DNA from: Chitinophaga solisilvae
GTDB taxonomy: Bacteria; Bacteroidota; Bacteroidia; Chitinophagales; Chitinophagaceae
NCBI RefSeq assembly: GCF_009928525.1
Contig: NZ_JAABOK010000001.1
Coordinates: forward strand, 248,001-312,000
Direction of reading: 5' to 3'
Length of the DNA: 64,000 bases
The position numbers and the translations under genes were made by a program. The notes below the pieces were generated by a model. The model was given only the letters and a program-made list of their open reading frames with translations. It searched no databases and was not told the origin of the DNA. Shown here piece by piece: positions 45,401-53,379 of the stretch (position 1 is the first letter of the stretch; every line of letters starts with the position of its first letter).

Positions 45401-46880
45401 ACTCCGCGTAATGGCAGGGGATACCGTCTCTATCAACACGCAGGCGTTTTACAAATCCACCAGCCCTCAGCAGAACAACAAGTCCCCGCTGGCAGAAGAT
45501 ATGGTCGCTGACCTGGCGCGGGCATTCAGCAGCCCCGGCACTGAAAACAGCGCCCACGGTATTACAGATGCAACCGGAACAACACCTTTCAACACCAACT
45601 TCTATAACAATGATTACCGGAAATTACAGGAGAAAAACCAGGACCAGCCCCAGGCAGATAAACCGAAGGCGTACCTGAATTTTGTTTTATTCGACGATCA
45701 GTTTAAATTAGTAGAAGAGAATAGCGGTGTGAAACAGGTGAAAGCCACTCCTGATGAACTGCAACAGTTAGGCACAGAGAAGATGATGGTGGCGAAGAGC
45801 GGCTTCCTGTATGTATACACCAGCAATGAGACCCCGCAGGATGTATACTTTGATAACCTGGTAGTGGTGCAGAACGCAGGGAGGATGCTGGAAGAGACGC
45901 ATTATTATCCGTTTGGGCTGACGATGGCGGGAATAAGTTCCAACGCGTTAAAGGGGAGTAACTATCTGGAAAATAAAATGAAATATAACGGGAAAGAGTT
46001 GCAGAGTAAGGAGTTTAGAGATGGCTCAGGGCTGGAATTATACGATTATGGCGCAAGAATGCAGGATCCTCAGACCGGAAGATGGAACACACAGGATAAA
46101 TTCTCAGAAGTATATGTTGCTTTAAGCCCATATCAATACGCTGCAAATAATCCGGTTAAACTTATTGATCAGGCAGGTAAATTATTAAAAGATAAGGAAG
46201 GCAATATTATTGCCACATCTACCGGTAATATCATCAGCAGAAACTCTTTTACCACAGTGGGAAATACAGAATACAACTATAAGTCAACGTTTGAGGTGGT
46301 TACCATATACACGGATAAGGGCACCCCGATTAATGCCCTGCGGGAACTTAGTACAGAAGTATTCAAGAGTGACGGAAAGGGAGGATCGGTAAAGGTTACA
46401 GGTGCAGATAACCCGATAAGTACCTGTTCTAATTGCCATGGTTATGCTTTTGCCGGAGGAAAGGTCGTGATTGAAGATATTACACCCGGAAGTAAAGTAA
46501 TCAATACAATACTTGCTGATGATGGATATGTTGTGGATGGGATAAAAGGACAGGTGGTAAAAGACGCGGAGGCGACCGGGTTTGTTGAAGCAAATGAGAG
46601 TATGTCTAATATATTTCACAGCGCAGTAGCAAATAAAGATGGATCCTGGTCAGCGGATCAGGGAATTTTTAAGGCAGAGGAAAGGACATCGAAAGCCGGG
46701 GCGGCCAGTCCGGCTGCAAAAAACTCTTTTGTCAGAACCAGGAATATCAGGCACAGTGATCCCGATAAAGGAAAAGCAAATGGCATAACAATTGTCAATC
46801 CAAAAGAGATCAAGGCATTGTTAGACGAATTAAAGTTACCCCAAAAGCAAGTATTGGATGGAACGGATTATAATTACTAG
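42429..46880 (+). CDS. Exported Rhs toxin with Cys-His (NlpC/papain-like) C-terminal domain
   Basis: This 1483-residue protein has a short signal-like N-terminus (VLFTCSTFTVLYISAQ). Many YD repeats (YDDLNLLRFVIPP, YQYDGRRRMITK, YDYNIRGWLKG) fill residues 60-900. The Rhs core GLELYDYGARMQDPQTGRW begins near residue 1199 and ends with NPVKLIDQAG near 1250. The tail of about 230 residues is the toxin part and has STCSNCHGYAF with C1333, C1336 and H1337, then FHSAV with H1397. Cys followed by His-Ser-Ala fits an NlpC/DUF7689-like cysteine hydrolase. The next gene overlaps its 3' end and encodes a probable immunity protein. Enzyme activity is inferred. Confidence 0.88.
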   Translation: MHIHTYIKKGVLFTCSTFTVLYISAQIKPDGSTVPAAAAAPLPAGYNTQQINYIRTYIPSVPAADPAVISTTTDVKAVKQTTQYFDGLGRLIQTVNKGASGGSTPRDLVTPVVYDSLGRERYKYLPYVSSAADGKFKQQPFTELNTFAGNLYPGEKIFYSETVFEASPLNRVVKTMAPGNSWAGAGRGVSSDYQINTTTDAVVIWSVPANGIIPVKSGVYAAGQLFKNITTDETGNRVVEFKDKEGQVILKKVELLSGSADGHNGWLCTYYVYDDLNLLRFVIPPKAVELIKTTWVVSQQIADELCFQYQYDGRRRMITKSVPGTRYATEMVYDLRDRLVFTRDANLRTQQQPQWLATFYDNLNRPVMTALYNSAATRDALQTSMNSSTGTQQVAYTFPGTADLYLNQHDGSPEYKATNSVNLEDGFDTGASGTTDVFTAPAANAGSTTIAATNALPGITPSQLTPLTYTFYDKYNYTGALPAVTADFSKLQAGNNPYAEPVSAVSSATTGLVTGNKVRVLNTDIWLTTSIYYDDKGRTIQLVSDKMNTGKEVVSTLYDFNGKALSTYQYVNNPKSKVAAVTSLLTVTDYDAMGRVTGIRKSLNGTPLKDMVQNSYDDLGQLKTKTLSNIESLDYDYNIRGWLKGINKEFAKAGGQGHFFGTELHYDYGYTQSQFNGNISGITWRSKSDQQWRSYGYRYDAANRLLKADFTQNNSGWNTSAGYDFTVIMGDGATATSAYDANGNILAMAQKGRKGAGSADIDRLSYTYLPNSNKLQGVIDNVNDPSSTLGDFKEINGQGSNDYNYDDNGNLTQDDNKNIKAGGISYNHLNLPRQVAIRGKGTIAYQYDAAGNKLRKTVTDSTASTPKVTVTDYISGLVYQNDTLQFIPHEEGRIRAFAKANQPVAYFYDYFVKDHLGNVRMVLTEQQDTSIYRASMETAAARVENALFSNVDNTRFNKPVGYPADQSSEPNEFVAKLNAKSGGQKIGPSLVLRVMAGDTVSINTQAFYKSTSPQQNNKSPLAEDMVADLARAFSSPGTENSAHGITDATGTTPFNTNFYNNDYRKLQEKNQDQPQADKPKAYLNFVLFDDQFKLVEENSGVKQVKATPDELQQLGTEKMMVAKSGFLYVYTSNETPQDVYFDNLVVVQNAGRMLEETHYYPFGLTMAGISSNALKGSNYLENKMKYNGKELQSKEFRDGSGLELYDYGARMQDPQTGRWNTQDKFSEVYVALSPYQYAANNPVKLIDQAGKLLKDKEGNIIATSTGNIISRNSFTTVGNTEYNYKSTFEVVTIYTDKGTPINALRELSTEVFKSDGKGGSVKVTGADNPISTCSNCHGYAFAGGKVVIEDITPGSKVINTILADDGYVVDGIKGQVVKDAEATGFVEANESMSNIFHSAVANKDGSWSADQGIFKAEERTSKAGAASPAAKNSFVRTRNIRHSDPDKGKANGITIVNPKEIKALLDELKLPQKQVLDGTDYNY

Positions 46881-47502
46881 AAGATTTTTTTTCGCCCTAT
46901 GTGGCATGCTGTGCGCATGCCTGATGTTATCTGAAAGAATGGCAGCGCAGGTAACGCGTATTGCTGTGGAAAAGGTCAGCTGCCGGCATTTTGCGGATCA
47001 GATAGACGGATATAAGTTAGTGATAGCTGTTAGCCAGGGGGATACAATTATAAAAACACCGGCCGATTTTTATAATCTAAATGAAATCATTAAACTTTCT
47101 GATAGTGTGAAACTTGTGATTGTTGAGAAACTATTGAAGTTTAAAGGGGATACGTCGTTATGCTGCAGGAAAGTCAACAGATTTTTCTACGAAGGAATTG
47201 AGCGGACATGCGTAGGACGACCGAAAACGCAATACTATAATATGCAGGTGGATGCCCTGTATATGATAAATAAAATTGTACGGCCGGAAGGTATCAGTAT
47301 GTATTCCTGCTTTCCTGTTGTAATTGACTGGAAGACGAAAACGGAGATTAATAATCGCAGGGAGCTGATAATGGACTATTATAAAGTGTATGAGAAATGC
47401 CTGAAAGTTGCCAGGAAAACCGGCCGTATCACGGACTCCTTTCGTTTTAATACTAAAAAATATGCCTGGTACGGAGCGATCGAGGAAACATTGTCAAATT
47501 AA
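46858..47502 (+). CDS. Exported small protein, probable immunity to the Rhs toxin
   Basis: This 214-residue protein starts inside the 3' end of the Rhs gene, overlapping it by 23 bp, so translation is likely coupled. A signal peptide is present (FFFALCGMLCACLMLSERMAAQ). The mature part is basic with several cysteines (CCRK, CVG, SCFP). No family is recognised. Position directly after a polymorphic toxin, size and export agree with an immunity protein acting in the periplasm against a peptidoglycan- or envelope-directed hydrolase. A hairpin follows at 47509-47530. Confidence 0.7.
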   Translation: MERIIITRRFFFALCGMLCACLMLSERMAAQVTRIAVEKVSCRHFADQIDGYKLVIAVSQGDTIIKTPADFYNLNEIIKLSDSVKLVIVEKLLKFKGDTSLCCRKVNRFFYEGIERTCVGRPKTQYYNMQVDALYMINKIVRPEGISMYSCFPVVIDWKTKTEINNRRELIMDYYKVYEKCLKVARKTGRITDSFRFNTKKYAWYGAIEETLSN

Positions 47503-47508
47503 CCGGCC

Positions 47509-47530
47509 CCCGGCTACCTAAGTAGCCGGG
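47509..47530. terminator. Hairpin between immunity gene and HEPN-like gene
   Basis: CCCGGCTAC at 47509-47517 pairs with GTAGCCGGG at 47522-47530 around a 4-nt loop. There is no strong T-run, but the position between two converging stop codons favours a terminator role. Confidence 0.6.
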
Positions 47531-47546
47531 AACACAGCGAAACATC

Positions 47547-48182
47547 TTAATTACCGGTGGTATTCCTCTCAACCTTCATCTTCTCCACTTCCTTCAGCAT
47601 CTCCATACTCCATTCAAAGTCAGGCGCCTGGTACAACGTCACTATTTCATTGATTGCCTGCAGCGAGCGGGTGGTATACATCAGTGCATTCCTGGCATTG
47701 AAATCCTTTATCAGCGTATTGTATCCGTCGTAAATGGTCAGGTCGCCGCCAGGCAACAGGGTATCGTCGGTGGGGTTTATCAGCACTTCACCCTGGTCAC
47801 CTACCAGGATAATGCCTCCGCCGTTATTTTTCAGTTTCGGATGGGCGATGTAGTTTCTGAGCTTCATCACTTCAATGATGGTCTGGATAGGTCTTTCATG
47901 GACCGGGTAGTTTTTCTTTGCACCCAGTATCACCTTCCATTTCAGCGGTGTAGTACTTTTCTCCAGTTCATTCCAGGTCCAGTTATCCAGTGTGTTCTCC
48001 CCCAGTTCGTTGACTACGCCTTCCAGTGAGATGCCCAGCAGCAGCATTACATTGACGGATAATCTCACTTCTACACTAAATTGGTTTTTCTCTCTTGCGG
48101 TGATGGCATTTGTAAGTGAATCATATGCCTGCTCCATCAGTATCTTCGAGATGGTCGCCTTCCGGGATGCGCCTAGTTCCAT
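47547..48182 (-). CDS. HEPN-like protein of unknown role
   Basis: This 211-residue helical protein has LRNYIAHPKL with R109 and H114, which matches the R-x4-H motif of HEPN ribonuclease folds. The neighbouring helices (VRLSVNVMLLLGISLEGVVN) fit the four-helix HEPN core. A C-terminal helical part follows. HEPN proteins occur as toxins, antivirals or as non-catalytic nucleotide-transferase partners. No minimal nucleotidyltransferase is adjacent, so the context does not decide. No signal peptide is present. Confidence 0.55.
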   Translation of the reverse strand: MELGASRKATISKILMEQAYDSLTNAITAREKNQFSVEVRLSVNVMLLLGISLEGVVNELGENTLDNWTWNELEKSTTPLKWKVILGAKKNYPVHERPIQTIIEVMKLRNYIAHPKLKNNGGGIILVGDQGEVLINPTDDTLLPGGDLTIYDGYNTLIKDFNARNALMYTTRSLQAINEIVTLYQAPDFEWSMEMLKEVEKMKVERNTTGN

Positions 48183-48362
48183 TGTATCAGGATTTTAATC
48201 AGTAAGCCCGTAATTTAGCAGGAAATTTATTCAGCAGAAAATATTAATGTCGTGCAGAATGGCTGTCTGTACAGCTGTGGCGGCGTTCAGGCCATACATT
48301 TGAGATTATACTTTTATGGACTTATATTGTGTGTTGTCATAAATAAAGAAATTAAATTTATC

Positions 48363-48905
48363 ATGTTTTATGTAAGTGAAGTGAAGGACACTGCTCCGGC
48401 GGTATATAAAACAGCTCTGCAGGAAATGGTATACCAGACATTGCAAAAGCTGGAAGTACCTATTGCACGGGTGGATACTGATGATGCGGTTACCATGGAA
48501 GATTGTATACTGATTAATGAGCGGCTGGAAGTAAAGACCGTGAAAACGCTGTTTCTCTGTAACCGCCAGCAGACCCGCTTTTACCTGTTTGTGACGATGG
48601 CCGGCAAACCTTTTGTAACCAGAGATTTCAGCAATGTGATGGGCATTTCCCGCCTGTCATTTGCCCCGGTAGAGCTGCTGGACAAAATGCTGGGTGTTCC
48701 GGTAGGAGGTACTACCATCTTCGGTGTAATGCTGGATAAAGCCAATGAGATACAGGTGATCATTGATCAGGATGTGCTGGCGGAAGAGTGGTATGGCTGC
48801 AGCGATGGTACCACCACAGGGTACATGAAGGTCCGCACTGCCTGGATTGTAAATGATTTCCTGACCTATGCCGGGCATAAGCCGGAGATCATTCAGTATA
48901 ACTGA
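48363..48905 (+). CDS. YbaK/ProX-type aminoacyl-tRNA deacylase
   Basis: The ATG at 48363 gives 180 residues; a longer frame starts at a GTG but adds hydrophobic sequence unlike the family. The sequence fits the YbaK/prolyl-tRNA-synthetase-associated domain: KTLFLCNRQQTRFYLFVTM, then RLSFAPVELLDKMLGVPVGG with the conserved Pro-Gly-containing loop, and VIIDQDVLAEEWYGCSDGTT near the end. Such stand-alone proteins hydrolyse alanyl- or cysteinyl-tRNA(Pro) formed by mistake. It is convergent with the phosphatase operon, with a terminator between them. Confidence 0.87.
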   Translation: MFYVSEVKDTAPAVYKTALQEMVYQTLQKLEVPIARVDTDDAVTMEDCILINERLEVKTVKTLFLCNRQQTRFYLFVTMAGKPFVTRDFSNVMGISRLSFAPVELLDKMLGVPVGGTTIFGVMLDKANEIQVIIDQDVLAEEWYGCSDGTTTGYMKVRTAWIVNDFLTYAGHKPEIIQYN

Positions 48906-48914
48906 TGTAAATAA

Positions 48915-48942
48915 AGAAGCATTCTCCGGAGAGAATGCTTCT
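48915..48942. terminator. Bidirectional hairpin terminator
   Basis: AGAAGCATTCTC at 48915-48926 pairs with GAGAATGCTTCT at 48931-48942 around a 4-nt loop. It lies between the convergent deacylase gene and the phosphatase operon. Confidence 0.75.
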
Positions 48943-48967
48943 TGTTGTATAGGGAACATGAGGACAA

Positions 48968-50584
48968 TTACCTGTTCATGATTTCAGTGATAACATGTCC
49001 GGTAGTGCCGCCCGGCATCTGGATATGCAGCAGAGCGCTCAGCGTAGGCGCAATATCCGTAATGCTTATCTGCCGGTAACTCTTGCCCGGCGCTATTTTC
49101 CAGCCAAACCAGATCAGGGGGATGTGGGTATCATACGCATACATGGTGCCATGCGTGGTACCCATGATACTGCCGTTTTTAACGCCCGGCCCGGGTATCA
49201 CCATAATATCCCCGCTACGCCTGGGATGCCAACCGTTTATATACATACTGTTAAAGGGAGCGGGCAGGTAGCCGTTACGTATATCCGTTACCGGTACAGC
49301 ATCCGCTATTCCGGGAAATGCTTTCAGTTCTGCCTGAATGAACTGTTGCAGAACAGGCAGCGGTACTGCTGCTTTACGAATGGCGGCGGTATCCAGGTAC
49401 AGCTGCGACCCCGCATCGGATAAGATGGCACGGGGAATGCCCAGCTGTCTGCTGATACGTTCATTCAGCGCGGCGCCTCTGCCCAGCTTTTCCGGCATGC
49501 CCGGCAGCCGGTGCGCCTGTAGAAAGCCCGGCGAATTGATGGCGCCATGATCAGCGGTGAGCATCACGAGGTAATTGTTCTTTCCGTATTGCTGATCCAG
49601 CCATTGCAGAAAGCTCCCCAGCTCGCGGTCAAAGCGAAGGTACATGTCTTCCATTTCGATGGCGTCAGGGCCAAAGCTGTGACCCGCAATATCCGGTGTG
49701 GAAAAGCTGACTGCCAGCAGATCCGTGGTGTTTTTTCCCAGCTGGTAACCCTGAATGGCGGCCTTGGCAAAATCAAAGGTAAGGGTGTTTCCCGCCGGAG
49801 AATATTTCAGCAGATCATATCCCTGGCCGCCGGTAAAGCGGTGTGTGAAGACAGGCTTTTCTTCTCCCGGCAATGGTACTTCATAATGATTATCATCTGC
49901 AGTACTGGCGGTATAGGTCTCCGGCGGATATAATGTCTGCCACGGCTCTCTGATATACCTGGCGGCGCGCTGTTCCCGGTTGAAAGCAGCGGCCCACGCC
50001 GGTAAGCTATCCATATACCAGCTGCTGCTGATAAAATTGCCGGTGGCATCGTCGAACCAGAAAGCGGCATTGGCGCCTTGTCCGGCGGGTAGTATGGCAG
50101 CCCTGTCTTTCAGTGCTATACCTACCACCCGGCTTTTAAATCCGGTGCCTGACCGCAGCTCGTCGCCAACGGTGGAGCTGAGCAGGTTACGCGGCGACAT
50201 GCCGCCTATGGCCGGGCTGCCGGCTCCGATAGTATTGACGGTACTGTCATACACGCAGTATACGGATTTGCCGCTGCTACGGTCATACCAGTCGTTGCCG
50301 GTAATACCATTCACTGCCGGTCCTGTGCCGGTATATACGGCGGCATGCCCGGAGGCGGTAACGGAGGGCACGTAATCGATCATCGTCTGCTCGCAGCTGA
50401 AACCCTCCCGCAGCAAGCGTTTGAAGCCGGTGTTACTGTAGCGGTCATAGTAGCGGTACAGGTAATCCCACCGCATCTGATCTACCATAATGCCTATGAC
50501 CAGCTTAGGCCTGTTCAGCGGTTGTGCGCAAAGAGTGTTGCCGGCAGCCATGACTGCCAGCAACAGATATTTACGGATACTCAT
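48968..50584 (-). CDS. Exported alkaline phosphatase, PafA-like
   Basis: This 538-residue protein has a signal peptide (YLLLAVMAAGNTLCAQ). It belongs to the alkaline phosphatase superfamily and resembles PafA. Metal-site residues appear in VIGIMVDQMRWD, the nucleophile Thr in VPSVTASGHA, then DIAGHSFGP, TADHGA and THGTMYAYDTHIP. These enzymes hydrolyse phosphomonoesters in the periplasm and, in PafA, are not repressed by phosphate. Its start overlaps the metallophosphoesterase stop by 4 bp, so it is the last gene of the SusC/SusD operon. Confidence 0.89.
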   Translation of the reverse strand: MSIRKYLLLAVMAAGNTLCAQPLNRPKLVIGIMVDQMRWDYLYRYYDRYSNTGFKRLLREGFSCEQTMIDYVPSVTASGHAAVYTGTGPAVNGITGNDWYDRSSGKSVYCVYDSTVNTIGAGSPAIGGMSPRNLLSSTVGDELRSGTGFKSRVVGIALKDRAAILPAGQGANAAFWFDDATGNFISSSWYMDSLPAWAAAFNREQRAARYIREPWQTLYPPETYTASTADDNHYEVPLPGEEKPVFTHRFTGGQGYDLLKYSPAGNTLTFDFAKAAIQGYQLGKNTTDLLAVSFSTPDIAGHSFGPDAIEMEDMYLRFDRELGSFLQWLDQQYGKNNYLVMLTADHGAINSPGFLQAHRLPGMPEKLGRGAALNERISRQLGIPRAILSDAGSQLYLDTAAIRKAAVPLPVLQQFIQAELKAFPGIADAVPVTDIRNGYLPAPFNSMYINGWHPRRSGDIMVIPGPGVKNGSIMGTTHGTMYAYDTHIPLIWFGWKIAPGKSYRQISITDIAPTLSALLHIQMPGGTTGHVITEIMNR

Positions 50585-51885
50585 AGGTGCGGATGATGTT
50601 TGCTGTCTGTAATCCGGTTGCGTCTGCCGGGATGCTTCTCCAGGGTGAAGGTGTCGAACAGTTCACCTGTGGCCAGGTACGACGAAAATACCAGCTGTTT
50701 CCGGTCGATGGTAACCAGGTGATATAACTGCTGATGACCAGCCACTATATCAGCCCATTCCATCTGTTCGTGCTCATACATTTTGGAGCCGCTGACAGAT
50801 ACCACATACATGGTGCCGTAGGGCGCTATCCGCTGCATGCCGCGTCCATAGGCATGATCGTGGCCCTGCAGTACTATATCCACCTTGTATTTGTCAAAGA
50901 GGGGTTTGCACCAGGTGCGTACTTTTTCATTATACCTTCCCTTTTTGGTGGAGAATACCGGATGATGCATGGTGACTACGGTCCACGGATGCGGATTTTT
51001 GGAGAGTGCATCTTCCAGCCACTGTTGCTGTGCAGTCAGCAATGCCGTGGAGGTGGCCTCTTCCATCATCATTGTATTCAGACTGATAAAACGCACTCCC
51101 TGTATATCGGTATAGAAGACGGTGCCTTCCAGTGCATCGTGGCCGGTGTTACCTTCCGGGAGGGTGAATTGTTTCTTCCAGAAAACAGACAGATGGGGCA
51201 GTCCGTCATCATGGGTATATTCATGATTTCCCGGCGTCACCAGGGAAGGCACGCTGCTGTGAATATATCCGCCTGCTTCAAACCATTGGCCCCATTCGTC
51301 GTCGTTGTTGGCGCGGTTAACCAGGTCGCCCGCATGGATGATGAGCTGTGCTTCCGGCAGCCGGGAATAGGCTTTCCGGATCACCCGGCTCCAGAACGGT
51401 CGGATGCCTGTCTGCGCATCCCCCAGGTAGATGAAGGACAGTTTGCCGCTGGCGGCAGCTGTGCGGAACTGGAACCATTCGCTCCAGCCGTTTTCACTGC
51501 CGGCACGGTAAGCGTAAAGTGTGTCTGGCTGCAGTCCGGTGAGCGTTATGCTATGATACTGCACCTGCAGCGTATTATGTTGCAATGCGTCTGTCTTTGC
51601 GGCTACCCTGACCGCTTTGGCGGTAAACTCCGGGTGTGCGTCAGCGATGGCATATTCTACGTATGCGGGAGCGGTAGTATTGCTGCGCCAGGTGATGGCC
51701 GCCATGGTAGACGGGTCTTTGGTAATATTCAGTATCACGCGATCCGGAATAGCGGATGCGGTATAGTCATGCTCCGGGCGCGGCGCAGCAGCTGCCAGTG
51801 CGGCGGTACCGGTAAGCGGCAGCAGCGCTCCGGCTTTCAGCAGCCCGCCCAGAAAATTTCTTCTTGCTATTGTTTTCTTCTCCAT
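50581..51885 (-). CDS. Exported metallophosphoesterase, purple acid phosphatase-like
   Basis: This 434-residue protein has a Tat-type signal (KKTIARRNFLGGLLKAG). A fibronectin-like N-terminal domain occupies about 45-150 (VILNITKDPSTMAAITW). The metallophosphatase core has FIYLGDAQTG, IIHAGDLVNR, PGNHEY, MHHPVF and LQGHDHAYGRG, the five blocks that bind the two metals. It cleaves phosphoesters outside the cytoplasm. It lies 12 bp after the SusD stop and overlaps the PafA-like gene, which places both enzymes in the uptake operon. Confidence 0.9.
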   Translation of the reverse strand: MEKKTIARRNFLGGLLKAGALLPLTGTAALAAAAPRPEHDYTASAIPDRVILNITKDPSTMAAITWRSNTTAPAYVEYAIADAHPEFTAKAVRVAAKTDALQHNTLQVQYHSITLTGLQPDTLYAYRAGSENGWSEWFQFRTAAASGKLSFIYLGDAQTGIRPFWSRVIRKAYSRLPEAQLIIHAGDLVNRANNDDEWGQWFEAGGYIHSSVPSLVTPGNHEYTHDDGLPHLSVFWKKQFTLPEGNTGHDALEGTVFYTDIQGVRFISLNTMMMEEATSTALLTAQQQWLEDALSKNPHPWTVVTMHHPVFSTKKGRYNEKVRTWCKPLFDKYKVDIVLQGHDHAYGRGMQRIAPYGTMYVVSVSGSKMYEHEQMEWADIVAGHQQLYHLVTIDRKQLVFSSYLATGELFDTFTLEKHPGRRNRITDSKHHPHL

Positions 51886-51897
51886 ACTACTTTATCA

Positions 51898-53367
51898 TTA
51901 TCTCAGGTACCACATTTTTGTATTGATATCATCCGCACCAAACGCTTTGATGGCGGCATTGTAATTGTCAATATTCACATCTTGCTCGGTGGTAGGCCAG
52001 GCATACCTTACGGGGAAGGTTTTCTGAAAAGCCATAGGACCGGCTACGAAGGCAGGATAACCGGTACGGCGGAAATCAAACCAACCCTCCGCGCCGCGAA
52101 AGGTCATCGCAATCCACTTCTGCGTTATCAGCTGTTCAAGGGTGCCATTGTATTTCACTGCCGGCTGCTCATAATAGCTGCGTTTGGCAGCTTCGGCTGT
52201 CAGCCCGTAATATTCCATAGAGGAGCTGATACCACTGAGATACATGTTTTCTGCTGTTTGTCCGCTCAACGTTACCTTTCCGCGCTGTATCGCTTCTGCT
52301 GCGATGAAGCATACTTCTGACCAGAGCATCAGGCTTGCTTTGAAGGTGGCAGGTTTGTTCTGTCTGAAATAGGAGGAGAGGGTGGACTGATGTGATTCTC
52401 CTCCGTTGTAGTCGCCCGGATTCGTATAGGCGTGCGGGATACCTACAAACAGGTTTTTATCAATGGTGGCGCCTTCCCGGCTGCTTACAGGGGCGATCCA
52501 TAATTCCAGGCGCGGGTCGTTGCGGTTAATCAGGACATCTACCAGTTCCTTGCTGGCTTTGGTTTTCTGGAAATCGTTGTCGATCATGTTCAATGGTCCG
52601 CCGGCCCAGCTGTCATCTTTCTTAACACCCTGGTAAGGTACTTCTGCATTGTCTGCATTGCTGCCCATGATAGGATATTCCGTGCTGTTGCTTAGTATTT
52701 CCTGCATTTCTGTCCACGCGGCGGGATAATTTTTTGCGCAGCGCAGCAACATGCGTAAACGCAGGGAATTGGCCAGCTTGCGCCATTTGAGCGCGCTGCC
52801 GGCGAACATGGCATCTGCTTTGGCATCTATACCGGCGCCATTGTTTTTCAGTTCGGTATTGGCTTCTTTCAGCAGGGACAGCAGGCTGCGGTAAATATCT
52901 TCCTGACTGTCGTATACTGGCTTGATATTACCGTTTTCTACGGACTGCAGGGCTTTTGACCACGGAGCATCCCCGTAGAGATCTGTGAGATAAGCCATGT
53001 TAAACGCCATCAGCACCTTACCGGCAGCAGTATATGCCGGCTGCCCGGTTACGGCAGCTTCCTGCTGCATGGTCTTAACAATCATGGCACGCTGGTAAAT
53101 ATCAGACCAGTCTACTGCTGTCCACCGGAACAATTCATAATCATTGTTCCGGATAAGCGTGATGTACCGGCCCAGTGCAGCGGGCCTCCGGGCGAAACCA
53201 TTTTCTGCATAGGCATAGGCGGTCTGGGTGATAGCTTGTGTGAGGTGGTATTCCGGGCGCGTAACAGCCGGACTGTTCGGGTTGGTATTGATGCTTTCAA
53301 AGTCTTTTGTACAGCCGGAAAACGTAAATGCTGCCGCCAGACCTGCTATGATGATAGATGCTTTCAT
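51898..53367 (-). CDS. SusD/RagB-family outer-membrane lipoprotein
   Basis: This 489-residue protein has a lipoprotein signal (AAFTFSGCTK, Cys 19). The N-terminus NTNPNSPAVTRPEYHLTQAI and the helical TPR-like body (NMAYLTDLYGDAPW) mark the SusD-like_2 group. It caps the SusC channel and binds the ligand at the cell surface. It lies 12 bp after SusC. SusD proteins usually bind glycans, but the phosphatases in the same operon suggest another phosphate-containing ligand. Confidence 0.92.
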   Translation of the reverse strand: MKASIIIAGLAAAFTFSGCTKDFESINTNPNSPAVTRPEYHLTQAITQTAYAYAENGFARRPAALGRYITLIRNNDYELFRWTAVDWSDIYQRAMIVKTMQQEAAVTGQPAYTAAGKVLMAFNMAYLTDLYGDAPWSKALQSVENGNIKPVYDSQEDIYRSLLSLLKEANTELKNNGAGIDAKADAMFAGSALKWRKLANSLRLRMLLRCAKNYPAAWTEMQEILSNSTEYPIMGSNADNAEVPYQGVKKDDSWAGGPLNMIDNDFQKTKASKELVDVLINRNDPRLELWIAPVSSREGATIDKNLFVGIPHAYTNPGDYNGGESHQSTLSSYFRQNKPATFKASLMLWSEVCFIAAEAIQRGKVTLSGQTAENMYLSGISSSMEYYGLTAEAAKRSYYEQPAVKYNGTLEQLITQKWIAMTFRGAEGWFDFRRTGYPAFVAGPMAFQKTFPVRYAWPTTEQDVNIDNYNAAIKAFGADDINTKMWYLR

Positions 53368-53379
53368 GATGTGTATGGA

